Shown here: positions 1 through 8,407 of the stretch, piece by piece
Numbering within the stretch: the stretch's first letter is position 1
How the letters are laid out: each line of letters begins with the position of its first letter
Assembly (NCBI GenBank): GCA_027064425.1
Contig: JAMOPO010000057.1
Coordinates: forward strand, 1-64,000
Source of the DNA: Methanobacteriota archaeon
Lineage (GTDB): Archaea > JAADCQ01 > Methanopyri > Methanopyrales > Methanopyraceae
Length of the DNA: 64,000 bases
Direction: 5' to 3'
Program-made: the position numbers and the translations under genes
Notes under the pieces: model-generated
Database searches by the model: none
What the model was told of the DNA's origin: nothing
The model's input: the letters and a program-made list of their open reading frames with translations, nothing else

Positions 1-702
1 GGAGGTGGCGACCGCGGTCACCGGCGCCCCGGTGCGGTACTTGCCGATGACGACCTCCCGCCCGGTCTCCTTCGAAGCCTCACCCGGGGCCTCGCCACCC
101 CGCTCGCCGGTCTCCGGGTGGTGGGCCGGCGCGGCCCGTCCCCGGGAGAGCTTGACGTAGACGTAGATGGTGTCACCGTCCACCACCCTGGCCACGCGGG
201 CCTTGAACTCCCGCGGGAACCAGGGCGGTAGCGGGTCGGGCTTGGGGTAGCGGCGCCACTCGGCGAGCCCGCGCTCGACGAGGAGCTCGGCGAGGGTCAC
301 GTCCTTGTCGTCCGGGTACACGTCCGCGATGATCCGGCGGTACTTGCCGAGCCCGTAGGCCCGGCACTTGACCCAGCCGCCGGCGCTCCGGATCTCCTCC
401 TCCACGAACCGCTTGGCCCGGAGGCCCAGCTCGCGCTCCCGCTCGCTCCGCGGGTGGAAGATCTCCGGCGCGTTGATCCGGGCGAACCGGATCTTGACCG
501 CCGGCCGCCCGTCGATGTAGATCACCGGGACGCCCAGCTCCTCGAGCTCCCGCAGCTGGTCGGGGGTTAGCGCCAGCTCGGGCACGTCGCCGGGGGCCGG
601 CTCGGGCTCCTCCGGGTTCACCCAGGGTGGGGCGCTGAGCGTGACCTCCGGGAGCGCGAGCAGCGCGACCAGGGCGGCGAGCGCCCCCGCGACCCACCGC
701 AC
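1..702 (-). CDS. Secreted double staphylococcal-nuclease (SNase) domain protein, 3' end outside window
   Basis: The reading frame starts at GTG 702 behind a GGGGGGAG ribosome-binding site and is still open after 234 codons at the window edge. Residues 1-20 form a hydrophobic signal peptide. Residues about 60-150 match a thermonuclease-like fold: RFARINAPEIFHP, then a Cys- and Tyr-rich strand and LAELLVERGLAEWRR. A second nuclease unit begins near residue 163 with FKARVARVVDGDTIYVYVK, whose VVDGDT motif is typical of the first SNase strands. SNase enzymes cleave DNA and RNA using calcium; the secretion signal suggests action outside the membrane. The first unit seems to lack the classic DGDT start, so it may be degenerate. 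Function is inferred from fold motifs only. Confidence 0.75.
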   Translation of the reverse strand, partial: MRWVAGALAALVALLALPEVTLSAPPWVNPEEPEPAPGDVPELALTPDQLRELEELGVPVIYIDGRPAVKIRFARINAPEIFHPRSERERELGLRAKRFVEEEIRSAGGWVKCRAYGLGKYRRIIADVYPDDKDVTLAELLVERGLAEWRRYPKPDPLPPWFPREFKARVARVVDGDTIYVYVKLSRGRAAPAHHPETGERGGEAPGEASKETGREVVIGKYRTGAPVTAVATS

Positions 703-836
703 GCGCCTCTCCCCCCTGAACCGGGACGGCCCACCGCTAGTCATCGCTTTCGTTCACTGTGAGGGAACTCAGCCCGCTACGAGCATGCGGGCCCAGTTGT
801 CGCACGATGCTCACACGTCCATCGTCCTCACCGTGC

Positions 837-916
837 ATGGTCAAGGTATCGAGGTTGCGTGTTGCTCACACCGTCGTGCGGGCCGGCGCCCTATGGACCC
901 CGCCCCCCTTGACCAT
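837..916. repeat. 10-bp inverted repeat ATGGTCAAGG / CCTTGACCAT
   Basis: ATGGTCAAGG at 837-846 is perfectly complementary to CCTTGACCAT at 907-916. The 60 bases between them contain further GC-rich self-complementary sequence. Either strand could fold into a long stem, so it may be part of a small RNA. Confidence 0.5.
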
Positions 917-922
917 TGTAAT

Positions 923-938
923 CGGGCGCGAGCGCCCG
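923..938. repeat. GC-rich palindromic hairpin
   Basis: CGGGCGC and GCGCCCG flank two bases, or equally six pairs close a CGAG tetraloop. It could end a short transcript from either side. No T-run follows, so its role as a terminator is uncertain. Confidence 0.45.
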
Positions 939-1066
939 CAACGGGCCGTGCAGGACCAACCCTGAGGCGCTCCCCCACCCACCGTTACGATCGCGGCGCC
1001 GGCGGTCCGTGAGACCGGAGCGTGTGAGACTCTCGGGCGGCCTTGGGCGGGTCGAGCGTCGGAAAC

Positions 1067-1075
1067 CTTTTATCC
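1067..1075 (+). promoter_or_regulatory. TATA box for the orphan gene at 1127
   Basis: CTTTTATCC follows a purine-rich GGAAAC that fits a BRE element. It is one of few A/T-rich spots in the region. A start of transcription about 25 bases downstream (near 1097) would leave a 30-base leader before GTG 1127, which supports that start over the upstream in-frame TTG at 1043. Confidence 0.55.
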
Positions 1076-1126
1076 TCCCGCCTGATTACAAAACGACGGC
1101 AGGCCCGGGAGCCGGGGTGGCGGGCC

Positions 1127-1711
1127 GTGACCTGGACCGGGGTGCCCCTACCGACCGACCCCGTGGAACGCATTCGATGCCTTCGTGTGCTGCGCGAGGC
1201 GTACCGCCGACAGGTCAAGCCGAAGCTCCAGGAGACATACCGGAAGGTGGGCGGGAGGACGTACGGCCCGTACTACGTCGCGTACTTCAGGCGCACGCGA
1301 GAGTACCGCCACCCACGGCTCATCTACCTGGGCAAGTCCAACCCGAGCGTCGGGTTCGTGGGGTGGCTGGCCGGGCAGCCCGAGGGGAAGGTCCTCGAGC
1401 TGGCGAGACTGGCCGTGCGCCACCTGCGCTCGGCGCTGGAGTACCTGGCTCGTGAGGTCTCCGCGGTCGAGGATAAGCGCCGGTTCATCGCCCGCACGCT
1501 GGCCCTAGCCCTCGACCTCCCACCCGCGGGCTCGACCAGGCTCAAGGACCTACTGAGGCGAGTCCCCCGCTTCACCCGGGTCGTTCTCGGCCCCTGGGAG
1601 GCGTGGTTCGCGGAGAACGTGCTCCGCAGGCTCCTGTATCGCAAGTCCCGGGACGGCAGACACCGGGTCCCCGACGTTCAGCTCGAGCTCGAGCGCTGGA
1701 GGACGAGGTAG
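1127..1711 (+). CDS. Orphan basic protein with a YGPYYVAY / IYLGK motif
   Basis: The protein has 194 residues from GTG 1127, preceded by a GGGGTGG site; an in-frame TTG at 1043 would place the promoter inside the gene. Residues 35-70 contain RTYGPYYVAYFRR followed by a strand ending IYLGK. This glycine-proline-tyrosine then lysine pattern resembles small DNA- or RNA-binding modules (DUF6788-like) seen in archaeal proteins linked to integrases and transposases. The rest is helical, arginine-rich and without catalytic motifs. It stands alone beside 1.2 kb of gene-free DNA. A role in nucleic-acid binding is inference; the family link is tentative. Confidence 0.6.
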   Translation: MTWTGVPLPTDPVERIRCLRVLREAYRRQVKPKLQETYRKVGGRTYGPYYVAYFRRTREYRHPRLIYLGKSNPSVGFVGWLAGQPEGKVLELARLAVRHLRSALEYLAREVSAVEDKRRFIARTLALALDLPPAGSTRLKDLLRRVPRFTRVVLGPWEAWFAENVLRRLLYRKSRDGRHRVPDVQLELERWRTR

Positions 1712-2904
1712 CCCGGCGGCTCCGACCCGAATCGGGCCAAGCCGGGACCGGCACCCGACGGTCGAGGTGATCACCGAGTACTGCGAGTCTGAGGGTGTCA
1801 GGGTTGAGACTCCGGACCAACGCCCAGCCGTCCCCCTGGACGCACTTTCACGGCCACTCCCGCCCGGTAACCGTCCGCGTACCGCCGGGCGCCTCCCCGA
1901 CGGACCACCTCGCTCAGTGACCCGAGCCTTGAGGCTCCGGAGCAGGTGAGGGGGAAATTAGCCGCAGCGATCCCGACCGGCAGTCCGGCGGGCTCGTCGG
2001 GAGCGAGCGGGCTAGGAAGCGTTCAAGGGGGTGGTCTCGCCGCGCCTCCCGGGTCGAGGTGAGGCTGGCGGTCGTGAGGATGCCCTTGCCACGTGTCGTC
2101 AGAGCGTCGACGTGAGGGGAAATCCTGCGAGAGCGCCCCGGGATCCCTGCTTTGGACCCGTGATGCGGTCCCGGTGGCGGGCCGTGGGCCCGGGGAGGGC
2201 TCGAGCGGCCGGGGCGGCGGGTGCTGGGTCGGTGGCCTGCCTGCCGCGTGCGTGATGACGGAAGGCGGCTGAAACTCGGGGAGCTTCTCTGGACGTGTGG
2301 ACGGCTGCCGGGGGTACGTGCGGTGGCGTCGGGGTACGGCCTGGCGGTGACTTGAGGCGGGACGAACGGGGGCGGTACCACGCCGGCGGGGCGCGGGCTC
2401 GGTGTGGGCGCCATCGTCGGCGTGGGAGCGTTTCCGCGGGCCGGTCTGCGTGGTCGGGTACGGGCTCGACCCGGAGGACCCGCGGGTCCGTGGGCGGCCG
2501 GGGGGCTGTTCAGGGGGCCCAGTCGCGCGTGCATCACCTCGTCGGTGCACGACGGCGCCGGCGCCGCGCTCGTGCCGGTACCGCCAACCCGCCGTGGTGG
2601 TGACCGGCCCAACTGCTCGGCGGGGCGCGGTGAGGGCTCCGTTCCCCGCCCGCCGGGTAACGCTCAGCTCCCCCGGCTAGCTTCGGGCCGACGCTCACGC
2701 TCAGTCTCTCGCGCCCGGGCCGAGTCGTTGCGGGTTCGGTCCCCGACCCCACTTCCTGCGTCGTGAGAGCGTTCCAGGAGACCTCTCCCGGCCCGTCGCT
2801 CGGGGCGGTCGCCGGTTCTTGGGTCGGCGACCGCCCGGGGTGGCGGTTGGGTGGTACCGTCGGTGGTCGTCGACGCCCCGTTCCTGGGCTCCCTCCCGTC
2901 GCGA
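1712..2904. other. Large gene-poor region (1.2 kb)
   Basis: Open frames here are low-complexity Pro/Arg/Gly strings of the kind produced by GC-rich non-coding DNA, with no start sites behind ribosome-binding sequences and no family motifs. The plus strand is clearly G-rich. Visible elements are a strong 12-bp hairpin at 2803-2836, a GGACC/GGTCC hairpin near 2154-2171, and an isolated GTGATGA ten bases before CTGA at 2252-2272 that resembles half of a C/D-box RNA. It may hold structured RNA, a decayed gene or insertion debris. I see no tRNA, rRNA, CRISPR repeat or transposase. Confidence 0.5.
2803..2836 (-). terminator. Perfect 12-bp hairpin downstream of the YdjM-like gene
   Basis: GGGCGGTCGCCG at 2803-2814 pairs perfectly with CGGCGACCGCCC at 2825-2836 across a ten-base loop. 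It lies about 70 bases past the stop of the minus-strand gene that ends at 2905. It may stabilise or end that message; the usual archaeal T-tract is absent, so termination is an inference. Confidence 0.45.
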
Positions 2905-3936
2905 TCACGGGATCGTGAGGAGTCTCAGCCGCACCCACGCGGGCCGCGGCAGGCGTGACAGTGCGGCGCCGGTGATCCACCGCCCCTCGAGCACGAGGCG
3001 GCCGGTGCGTCGGTCGGTGTGGCGGAGGGTGAGTCCGAGGAGGACGGCGCGTCTGGCGGTGCGCTCGAGCTCTTCCGGTGTCAGGCGCTCGTAGGCCAGC
3101 AGGGCGTGTAGGGTGAGCGCGTCTCGGGGTGGGGGCCAGTCGTGCGTTGTGATCACCCGGTAGCGGGCCCTTGGGTAGGAGAGCTCGAGCGCGCGCAGTC
3201 CGTGCTTGGGTGGTGGGTACCAGCGCCCGTCGTCGCCGTGCACCCAGCCGGTGGGTGTCCAGAGGCCGGTCACCTCGCGCGTTCCGTGGTCGTAGTGGAG
3301 GGCGGCTCGGACGTGGGGTAGGCGGTTGTAGTTGGAGACGCGTAGGGTCTCCTGGTTCAGGCTCTCGGTGGTGTGTAGGAAGGGTCGGAACAGGGTGGCG
3401 CGGGCGTGCCAGTACGCGCGTTCGAGCTCGGGGGTGGGGTGGAGCTCGTACAGCTCGGTGGGGTTGAGGAGGAGGGTGGCCCAGGTGACGGCGAGGGCGA
3501 GGGGTGGGAGGACGGTGTCCCAGTGGTTGGAGGGGATGCGGGCTAGGGAGAGGCGGATGGAGCGCCACTCGCCGTTCTTTCGGTGCCAGGCGATGGGGAC
3601 GCCCATGGTGGTGAGCGCGTCCTCGAGGCAGTGGAGGAGGGCGCCGAGGGGGATGAGGGCGGCGTTGGGGTGGCCGGTCGTCCAGAGGGTGTAGGCGAGG
3701 GTGGCCCAGGGCCAGGGGCAGTGGAGGGGGCCGCGGTGTCGGAGTCGTCGGGCCAGGGCGTGGCGCAGGTCTCGGCCGGTGAGGAGCTCGAGTGGGTGGA
3801 GGGTGGAGGCGGCGAGGGAGTGGGGGTGGTCGAGGTCGGGGAGGATGGTGGCGAGGGCGGTGACGGTGGCGTGGTGGACGCCGAGGAGGGGGACGGTGAG
3901 GAGGTAGGTGAGGAGGAGGTGGGTCTTGGCCCGCAC
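2905..3936 (-). CDS. YdjM/LexA-regulated-type membrane-bound metal-dependent hydrolase
   Basis: 343 residues from GTG 3936, with GGGGTG about nine bases upstream. The N-terminus (MRAKTHLLLTYLLTVPLLG) is a membrane segment with the early His typical of the YdjM/DUF457 family. The family signatures follow: LPDLDHP near residue 33 and HRG-PLHC near residue 68, plus more hydrophobic helices to about residue 160. These His/Asp clusters are thought to bind metal at the membrane. The C-terminal 170 residues (W- and R-rich, with WVHGDDGRWYPPP) are not typical of the family and may be a lineage-specific soluble domain. The gene follows the preceding one by four bases, so both are probably co-transcribed. 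Substrate unknown. Confidence 0.7.
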   Translation of the reverse strand: MRAKTHLLLTYLLTVPLLGVHHATVTALATILPDLDHPHSLAASTLHPLELLTGRDLRHALARRLRHRGPLHCPWPWATLAYTLWTTGHPNAALIPLGALLHCLEDALTTMGVPIAWHRKNGEWRSIRLSLARIPSNHWDTVLPPLALAVTWATLLLNPTELYELHPTPELERAYWHARATLFRPFLHTTESLNQETLRVSNYNRLPHVRAALHYDHGTREVTGLWTPTGWVHGDDGRWYPPPKHGLRALELSYPRARYRVITTHDWPPPRDALTLHALLAYERLTPEELERTARRAVLLGLTLRHTDRRTGRLVLEGRWITGAALSRLPRPAWVRLRLLTIP

Positions 3937-3940
3937 GCGC

Positions 3941-4585
3941 TCACCCCAGCTTGGAGGCGGCGATTCCGGCGAGTCCGAGGGCGGTGAGGGTCCAGAAGTC
4001 GGCGGTGCTGTCGGTGGTCGCTCGGAGGATCATGAGGGCGATTCCGGCGGCGGCGAGGGCGCGGAGGAGGGTCTTGGGGTCGTGGACGAGGGTCACGGTG
4101 TCCCCGTCGTCGAGGACGGCGTCCACGTGGACGCCGGGGATCCCGGCGAGCTCGCGGGTCAGGTCGCGGTGGTCGGTGGGCAGGTGTCCGCGGTTGAGGA
4201 CGAGGACGGGCACGTGCTCGGCGAGTCGTTGGAGGGCGCGGAGGGCGTGCTGGTTGACCTGGAAGGCGTCGGAGGCCTGGAGGACGAAGGGCGCGCCGAC
4301 GGTCCTCAGGTAGCGGTCCACGAGGTCGCGGTAGGTGGCGCGGCTGGAGCGCCCCAGCGCGTCGCGGAGGGCGTCGCTGAGGAGGTCGTGCTCGGGGAGT
4401 CCCTCGACGCGGGCGCTGGCGGTGTAGAGGCCGGGCTCGAGGCGGTCGAGGAGCTCGCGCAGCTCGGGCGGTAGTCGGTCGAGCACGTGGCCCGGCCGGG
4501 TCGGCCGGTCTCCGCGGGCTTTCGAGGCTCGGGTTCGGGGCGCGGGGCGCTCCCTTCGCTCAGGTTGGAAACGCCCTCGTCGCAT
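3941..4585 (-). CDS. Unknown protein with C-terminal membrane helices
   Basis: 214 residues from ATG 4585; neither this start nor GTG 4486 has a good ribosome-binding site, so the Arg-rich first 33 residues may not be translated. The middle part is a soluble alpha/beta domain with LQASDAFQVNQHALRALQRL and VPVLVLNRGHLP, followed by two hydrophobic segments (LLRALAAAGIALMIL and ALGLAGIAASKL). The protein would therefore sit on the cytoplasmic face, anchored by a C-terminal hairpin. It is just upstream of, and translationally close to, the YdjM-like hydrolase, and 43 bases after cbiD. I do not recognise a family. Confidence 0.6.
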   Translation of the reverse strand: MRRGRFQPERRERPAPRTRASKARGDRPTRPGHVLDRLPPELRELLDRLEPGLYTASARVEGLPEHDLLSDALRDALGRSSRATYRDLVDRYLRTVGAPFVLQASDAFQVNQHALRALQRLAEHVPVLVLNRGHLPTDHRDLTRELAGIPGVHVDAVLDDGDTVTLVHDPKTLLRALAAAGIALMILRATTDSTADFWTLTALGLAGIAASKLG

Positions 4586-4628
4586 CGGGAAGCGGCGGTC
4601 GCGGGCGTGGCGTCGCGCGCCCGGGGCG

Positions 4629-5825
4629 CTACGGCGCGAGGCGGCGCCATCCGGGGCCGGTCACGACCTCGGTCCCGTCGTCGGTCCTCAGGTAGGCGGC
4701 GCACCCGCACTCGAGGTCGTGATCCTCCCGCACGCGCGCTTCGACCAGCTCGCACGCGCGCCTTAGGACGTCGCGTCTGGCCTCCGGGCTCAGGGACTGC
4801 AGGAACTCGGAGACCATCGTGCCGGGCCCGCGTCGGGCGAGGCGTCGGGCGTCCTCGAGGTGGCCGGTCTCCACGAGGCGGGCGAGGAGGGACTCGTACC
4901 GGGCGTCGGCGACGCGGGCGTGCGTGTTGTACACGCCGGCGGCGAGCTTGAGGAGCTTGCCCGGCATGCCGAGGATGAGGACGCGGTCGAAGCGGCGGGT
5001 GCCGCCGTCGGTCGGGACGCCCTCTCGGAGGATCCGGAGCGCGAGGTCGTAGCGGCCCTGGCAGTTGATCACGTCGGTCTCCGGGAGGCCGAGCTCCTCG
5101 GTGGCGACGCGGAGCGTGCGGTAGCCGGTGACGAGGCAGGGAACGTTCTCAACGTAGCGGAGGTCGTGGCGGATGGTGCCCTCGATCGCCTCCTCCGAGT
5201 TCGGGTCCACGAGTCCCTTGGTCCCCAGGATCGAGATCCCACCGGTGATCCCGTGCCGGTGGGCCAGGGTCCGCTCGGCCAGCTCCTCCCCGTTGACCAC
5301 GCTGATCGTGACGCGCAGTCCCGCCCCGTACCGCTCGATCAGGTAGGCCAGGTTCTCCCGGATCTGCCCCCGCACCGCCTCGGAGATCGCCGGCCTCCCG
5401 TCCGGCAGCCGCCCGACGCCCGGGCCCGCTCGGATCTCGACGCGCGGCTCGTCGAGTGGCTCCGCGCGGGCGCGGATGCGGGCTCCCTCGGTCGCGTCCA
5501 CCCGGTCGTCGTTCCCCGGCTTCCGGGCCTCCGCGACGGGCGGGTCCTCCTCGACCAGGCGCACCCGGACGCCGATTATCGTGCCGATGGGCAGGCGGAC
5601 GCGGACGGTGCTCACCGCGCGCCCCTCGAGGAGGCGGATGGCGGCGGCCTTGGCGGCGGCGGTCGCGCAGGTCCCGGTGGTGGGACCGCGGCGCAGGACG
5701 CGGGCGCCCTCGGTGGTCACGAGCCCGGTGCGGACGAGGTAGCGGGCGGTGGGAAGGTCCACGTTCAGCTCCCGGCGGACGAGCCGGGGGTCGATGGGGA
5801 TGCGGCGGATGGGGTCGCGCTCCAC
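4629..5825 (-). CDS. cbiD: Cobalt-precorrin-5B C1-methyltransferase CbiD
   Basis: 398 residues from GTG 5825, behind AGGAGGTGAGAG. CbiD methylates C1 of cobalt-precorrin-5B with S-adenosylmethionine in the anaerobic cobalamin (corrinoid) route; methanogens need corrinoids for the Mtr methyltransferase. The signature RRGPTTGTCATAAAKAAA is at residues 46-63, and SVVNGEELAERT and HGITGGISILGTKG lie in the central part. The length fits the family, with a charged insertion (residues 90-130). It follows a secreted protein by four bases, an arrangement with no obvious functional logic. No other cobalamin genes are in the window. Confidence 0.93.
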   Translation of the reverse strand: MERDPIRRIPIDPRLVRRELNVDLPTARYLVRTGLVTTEGARVLRRGPTTGTCATAAAKAAAIRLLEGRAVSTVRVRLPIGTIIGVRVRLVEEDPPVAEARKPGNDDRVDATEGARIRARAEPLDEPRVEIRAGPGVGRLPDGRPAISEAVRGQIRENLAYLIERYGAGLRVTISVVNGEELAERTLAHRHGITGGISILGTKGLVDPNSEEAIEGTIRHDLRYVENVPCLVTGYRTLRVATEELGLPETDVINCQGRYDLALRILREGVPTDGGTRRFDRVLILGMPGKLLKLAAGVYNTHARVADARYESLLARLVETGHLEDARRLARRGPGTMVSEFLQSLSPEARRDVLRRACELVEARVREDHDLECGCAAYLRTDDGTEVVTGPGWRRLAP

Positions 5826-5829
5826 GCTC

Positions 5830-6792
5830 TCACCTCCTCCGTCGGATCGGTGCGATCGGTGGGATCACCGGGGTCGGGGCGGGCCTCACGCCCCGGGCGG
5901 TCCCCGTGGCGCGCCCCGTCGTCACCGTCGTCTCGCCCCGCTGGAGCGCGGGCTTGATGGGCAGGACGCTCATCACGACGAGCACCGGCAGGTACTGGGT
6001 CAGGCTCAGGAACCGGGCGGCCTCCTCGGTCGGGCCGGGAAGCACGCCGACGCCGTTGGAGCTCACGGTGATCCCGAAGGGTAGGCCCGCGACGTCGATG
6101 ATCGCGGTGCTGCGGGTGGTGGGCTCGAGGTAGTTCCACTGGCCGGGGATGACCCAGCGCCACCGACCGGTCTCCGGGTCGTACACGGCCGCGAACCCGA
6201 CGACCATGCCGCGGACCCGCAGCCGGTACGCCGGGTTGACGCCCGCCGGGATGGGCCAGGCCAGGTACGTTCCCTGGTGGCCCGGGCGCGGTCGGACGGT
6301 GGCGATCACTTCAAGAACACCTAGACGCTCGTCCCGACCGCCCTTGCCCTCCACCGGGACGATGAAGGTCAGCTGGCGCCACCGGATCACCCTGTCCGGG
6401 AACAGGGCCTCGAGCGCGATCATGTACGGCGTGCTCCCGGAGTGCAGACTGCGCGCCACGTGGACGATCTGGTCCACATCGCCCGGCCAGGTTACGGTGG
6501 CGACGGCCGCCGGCTTAACCTCGAGCTCGCTCCCCTGCGCCGGCTTCCACCGGGCGGTCGTGAGCTCGGCGTCCTCGGGCAGGAGGACGTTGATCACCGC
6601 CTGGGCGTCGCCCTTAACCCCGTACCCGAGCACCTCAATGGTCAGGTGGGCCTGGACGGTGTCGGGGTCGGTGAGCGTCAGCTGGGTGACCTCGGTGAGG
6701 TGGATCGTGGAGACGGGGCTCCAGGCGTCGGCGTGCGCGGGCCCGGCCAGGGTGAGGAGGATCGCCGCGAGGGCGGGCCCGAGCACGGTCAT
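5830..6792 (-). CDS. Secreted, membrane-anchored protein of unknown function
   Basis: 320 residues from ATG 6792. Residues 1-21 are a signal peptide ending AGPAHA. The body is beta-rich, with repeated Thr/Val strands and no Cys, compatible with an extracellular sandwich domain. A hydrophobic stretch (LSLTQYLPVLVVMSVLPIKP) near residue 270 is a probable membrane anchor, followed by a short Pro/Arg-rich basic tail that would face the cytoplasm. It shares the signal peptide, ectodomain and C-terminal anchor plan with several other genes in this window. No family was recognised. Confidence 0.65.
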   Translation of the reverse strand: MTVLGPALAAILLTLAGPAHADAWSPVSTIHLTEVTQLTLTDPDTVQAHLTIEVLGYGVKGDAQAVINVLLPEDAELTTARWKPAQGSELEVKPAAVATVTWPGDVDQIVHVARSLHSGSTPYMIALEALFPDRVIRWRQLTFIVPVEGKGGRDERLGVLEVIATVRPRPGHQGTYLAWPIPAGVNPAYRLRVRGMVVGFAAVYDPETGRWRWVIPGQWNYLEPTTRSTAIIDVAGLPFGITVSSNGVGVLPGPTEEAARFLSLTQYLPVLVVMSVLPIKPALQRGETTVTTGRATGTARGVRPAPTPVIPPIAPIRRRR

Positions 6793-6887
6793 CCCCTCAA
6801 CCCCCCGTTAACGGTCGCGACGCGGTTGTGAGTCTTAGCCGAGGACCGGTTCACGTAGGTGACGCGGGCGGAGGGGGGAGCTGGAGC

Positions 6888-8165
6888 GTGACCGAGGGCG
6901 AGTACGTGCGGTGCGGCGTCGGTGTCTCCGAGGCGGGCGATCCGGAGGAGGCGCTCGAGGAGGCGATGGACTGGGGCCTAGAGTCCGTCGACTCCGTGTT
7001 CTGCGTGTTTTCTCCCACCGCGAACGATCCGGACGAGGTGCGGCGCGAGCTTAGGCGGGCGGTTCGATCCCGGGTGCCCGTGGGCCATCGGTTTCAGATG
7101 TTCGGGGTCTCGTCCTCGGGGGAGATCGCCACGGACGGGTATCACGAGGGCTCGGTCGTGGTGATGGCGTTCGAGTTCACCCGGCACGTGGCGACCGGGC
7201 TGTCGATTCGGGAGGGGCTGTCCGAGGATCCGGAGCGGACCGGTCGGGCGGGGTTAACGGAGGCCGTTAGGAGCACGGAGGCGAGCCCGCTGATCGCGCT
7301 CTCCGGGCTGGTGCGGGCGCGGGATCACATGGACCTGGCCCGGGCCTCGCCCGTGCGCGTGATCCTGATGCCGGACGGGCTGTGCTGTCTGGAGAACCCG
7401 GACGCGACCGTCGAGATGCTGCGGGGCGTGATACGGGAGGTGGGGGGCCCACTCCCGGTCATTCTGGGCGGGCTCACGGGGGACGACATGCGCCTCGAGC
7501 GGTGCTACGCGTTCGACGAGAACAGGGTTTACTCGGACGCTCTGGTCACGTGGGTCTGGTTCACGTCGGTGAAGTGTGGGCACGCGATCCACCACGGGTT
7601 CGAGCCCACCGGGCACCGGTTCCGGGTCACGAAGGTGGAGGGGACGACGATCCTCGAGCTGGACGGGCAGCCCGCCCTCGAGGCCTACGCGGACGCGGTG
7701 GGGGTGGACCCGGAGGACGTGACCACGGAGGTCCTGTTCACCTACCCGTTCGGGATCCAGCTCCCGACGCCCCACGGCGAGTACGTGCTCCGGACGAGCG
7801 TGGAGGCGGACCCGGAGCGGGGCGCGATCACCGCGCTGAACAAGATTCCGGAGGGCGTGACCCTCGAGGTGATGGAGCCCGGCGACCTGGAGGCCTCGTT
7901 CCGGGAGGCCGCCAAGAGCGCGATCCGGGCGGCCGGCAACCCGGACGAGATCGCGGGCGTGATCGTGTTCAACTGCGTGGCCCGGCACGAGATCGTGAGC
8001 ACGGACAAAGCCGTCAAACTCCTCCGCCGCGAGCTCGGCGACGACGTGCCCATCATCGGGTTCAACTGCTACGGGGAGATCGGGAGCACGAGCAGCGGCG
8101 CGCTGGCCCACCTGAACCAGACCGTCTCGGTCTTCGTCATCGGCAACGAGCTGCTGGGCCAGTAG
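6888..8165 (+). CDS. FIST N/C domain sensory protein
   Basis: 425 residues from GTG 6888, seven bases after GAGGGGGGAG; the frame is open further upstream but without a site. FIST proteins carry a ligand-binding module, proposed to sense small molecules such as amino acids, usually as part of signalling systems. The N-domain covers roughly residues 5-210 (FGVSSSGEIATDGYHEGSVV, then ILGGLTGDDMRLERCYAF) and the C-domain residues 220-420, ending FNCYGEIGSTSSGALAHLNQ and a hydrophobic strand. No kinase, GGDEF or methyl-accepting domain is attached, so partners are unknown. It is transcribed away from the preceding minus-strand gene. Confidence 0.85.
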   Translation: MTEGEYVRCGVGVSEAGDPEEALEEAMDWGLESVDSVFCVFSPTANDPDEVRRELRRAVRSRVPVGHRFQMFGVSSSGEIATDGYHEGSVVVMAFEFTRHVATGLSIREGLSEDPERTGRAGLTEAVRSTEASPLIALSGLVRARDHMDLARASPVRVILMPDGLCCLENPDATVEMLRGVIREVGGPLPVILGGLTGDDMRLERCYAFDENRVYSDALVTWVWFTSVKCGHAIHHGFEPTGHRFRVTKVEGTTILELDGQPALEAYADAVGVDPEDVTTEVLFTYPFGIQLPTPHGEYVLRTSVEADPERGAITALNKIPEGVTLEVMEPGDLEASFREAAKSAIRAAGNPDEIAGVIVFNCVARHEIVSTDKAVKLLRRELGDDVPIIGFNCYGEIGSTSSGALAHLNQTVSVFVIGNELLGQ

Positions 8166-8407
8166 CCAGAGCAGCTCGTCCACCCGCCCCACACCATTCC
8201 CAGGAATTCCACGTCGTTGAGCGACCCCCTCCGGCGGGTCCACCACCTTCCGCACTCGAATCGGCACCACGTCCATGCGGTAAGCGGTGCCCTCCCACTC
8301 AACGCCGACGATGGCCACCGGCACGAACACGCCCGCCAGCTCCGTCGATGGCGGGCGTCGAGGTGTTACTCCGCGGGACGACAGCCCGGGCACGGGGCCG
8401 GGTGGGC
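8166..8407. pseudogene. Possible minus-strand coding remnant between FIST gene and next gene
   Basis: The minus strand reads, from about 8390, ELAGVFVPVAIVGVEWEGTA, then RMDVVPIRVRKVVDPPEG near 8230, a protein-like beta-strand pattern unlike usual shadow frames. The frame then runs without a stop deep into the antisense of the FIST gene, so no complete gene can be drawn. It could be the 5' part of a truncated gene. Otherwise the spacer holds nothing recognisable. Confidence 0.25.

Larger units (their letters stand above)
703..1126. other. Gene-free spacer rich in inverted repeats
   Basis: No convincing reading frame lies between the nuclease start and the next gene. The stretch holds a small hairpin (arms GCCCGC at 772-777 and GCGGGC at 787-792), a long-range perfect 10-bp inverted repeat (837-846 with 907-916) and a GC-rich palindrome at 923-938, then a promoter near 1067. 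This density of pairing suggests a structured untranslated RNA or regulatory DNA, but no known RNA family was recognised. Confidence 0.4.

Noticed and set aside
1766-1800. GTGATCA followed by CTGA, possible C/D-box RNA
   Set aside because: The C box deviates at key bases and no second box pair is present.
1914-2766. Long Pro/Arg-rich open frames on both strands
   Set aside because: Low-complexity translations without ribosome-binding sites or motifs; typical of GC-rich non-coding DNA.
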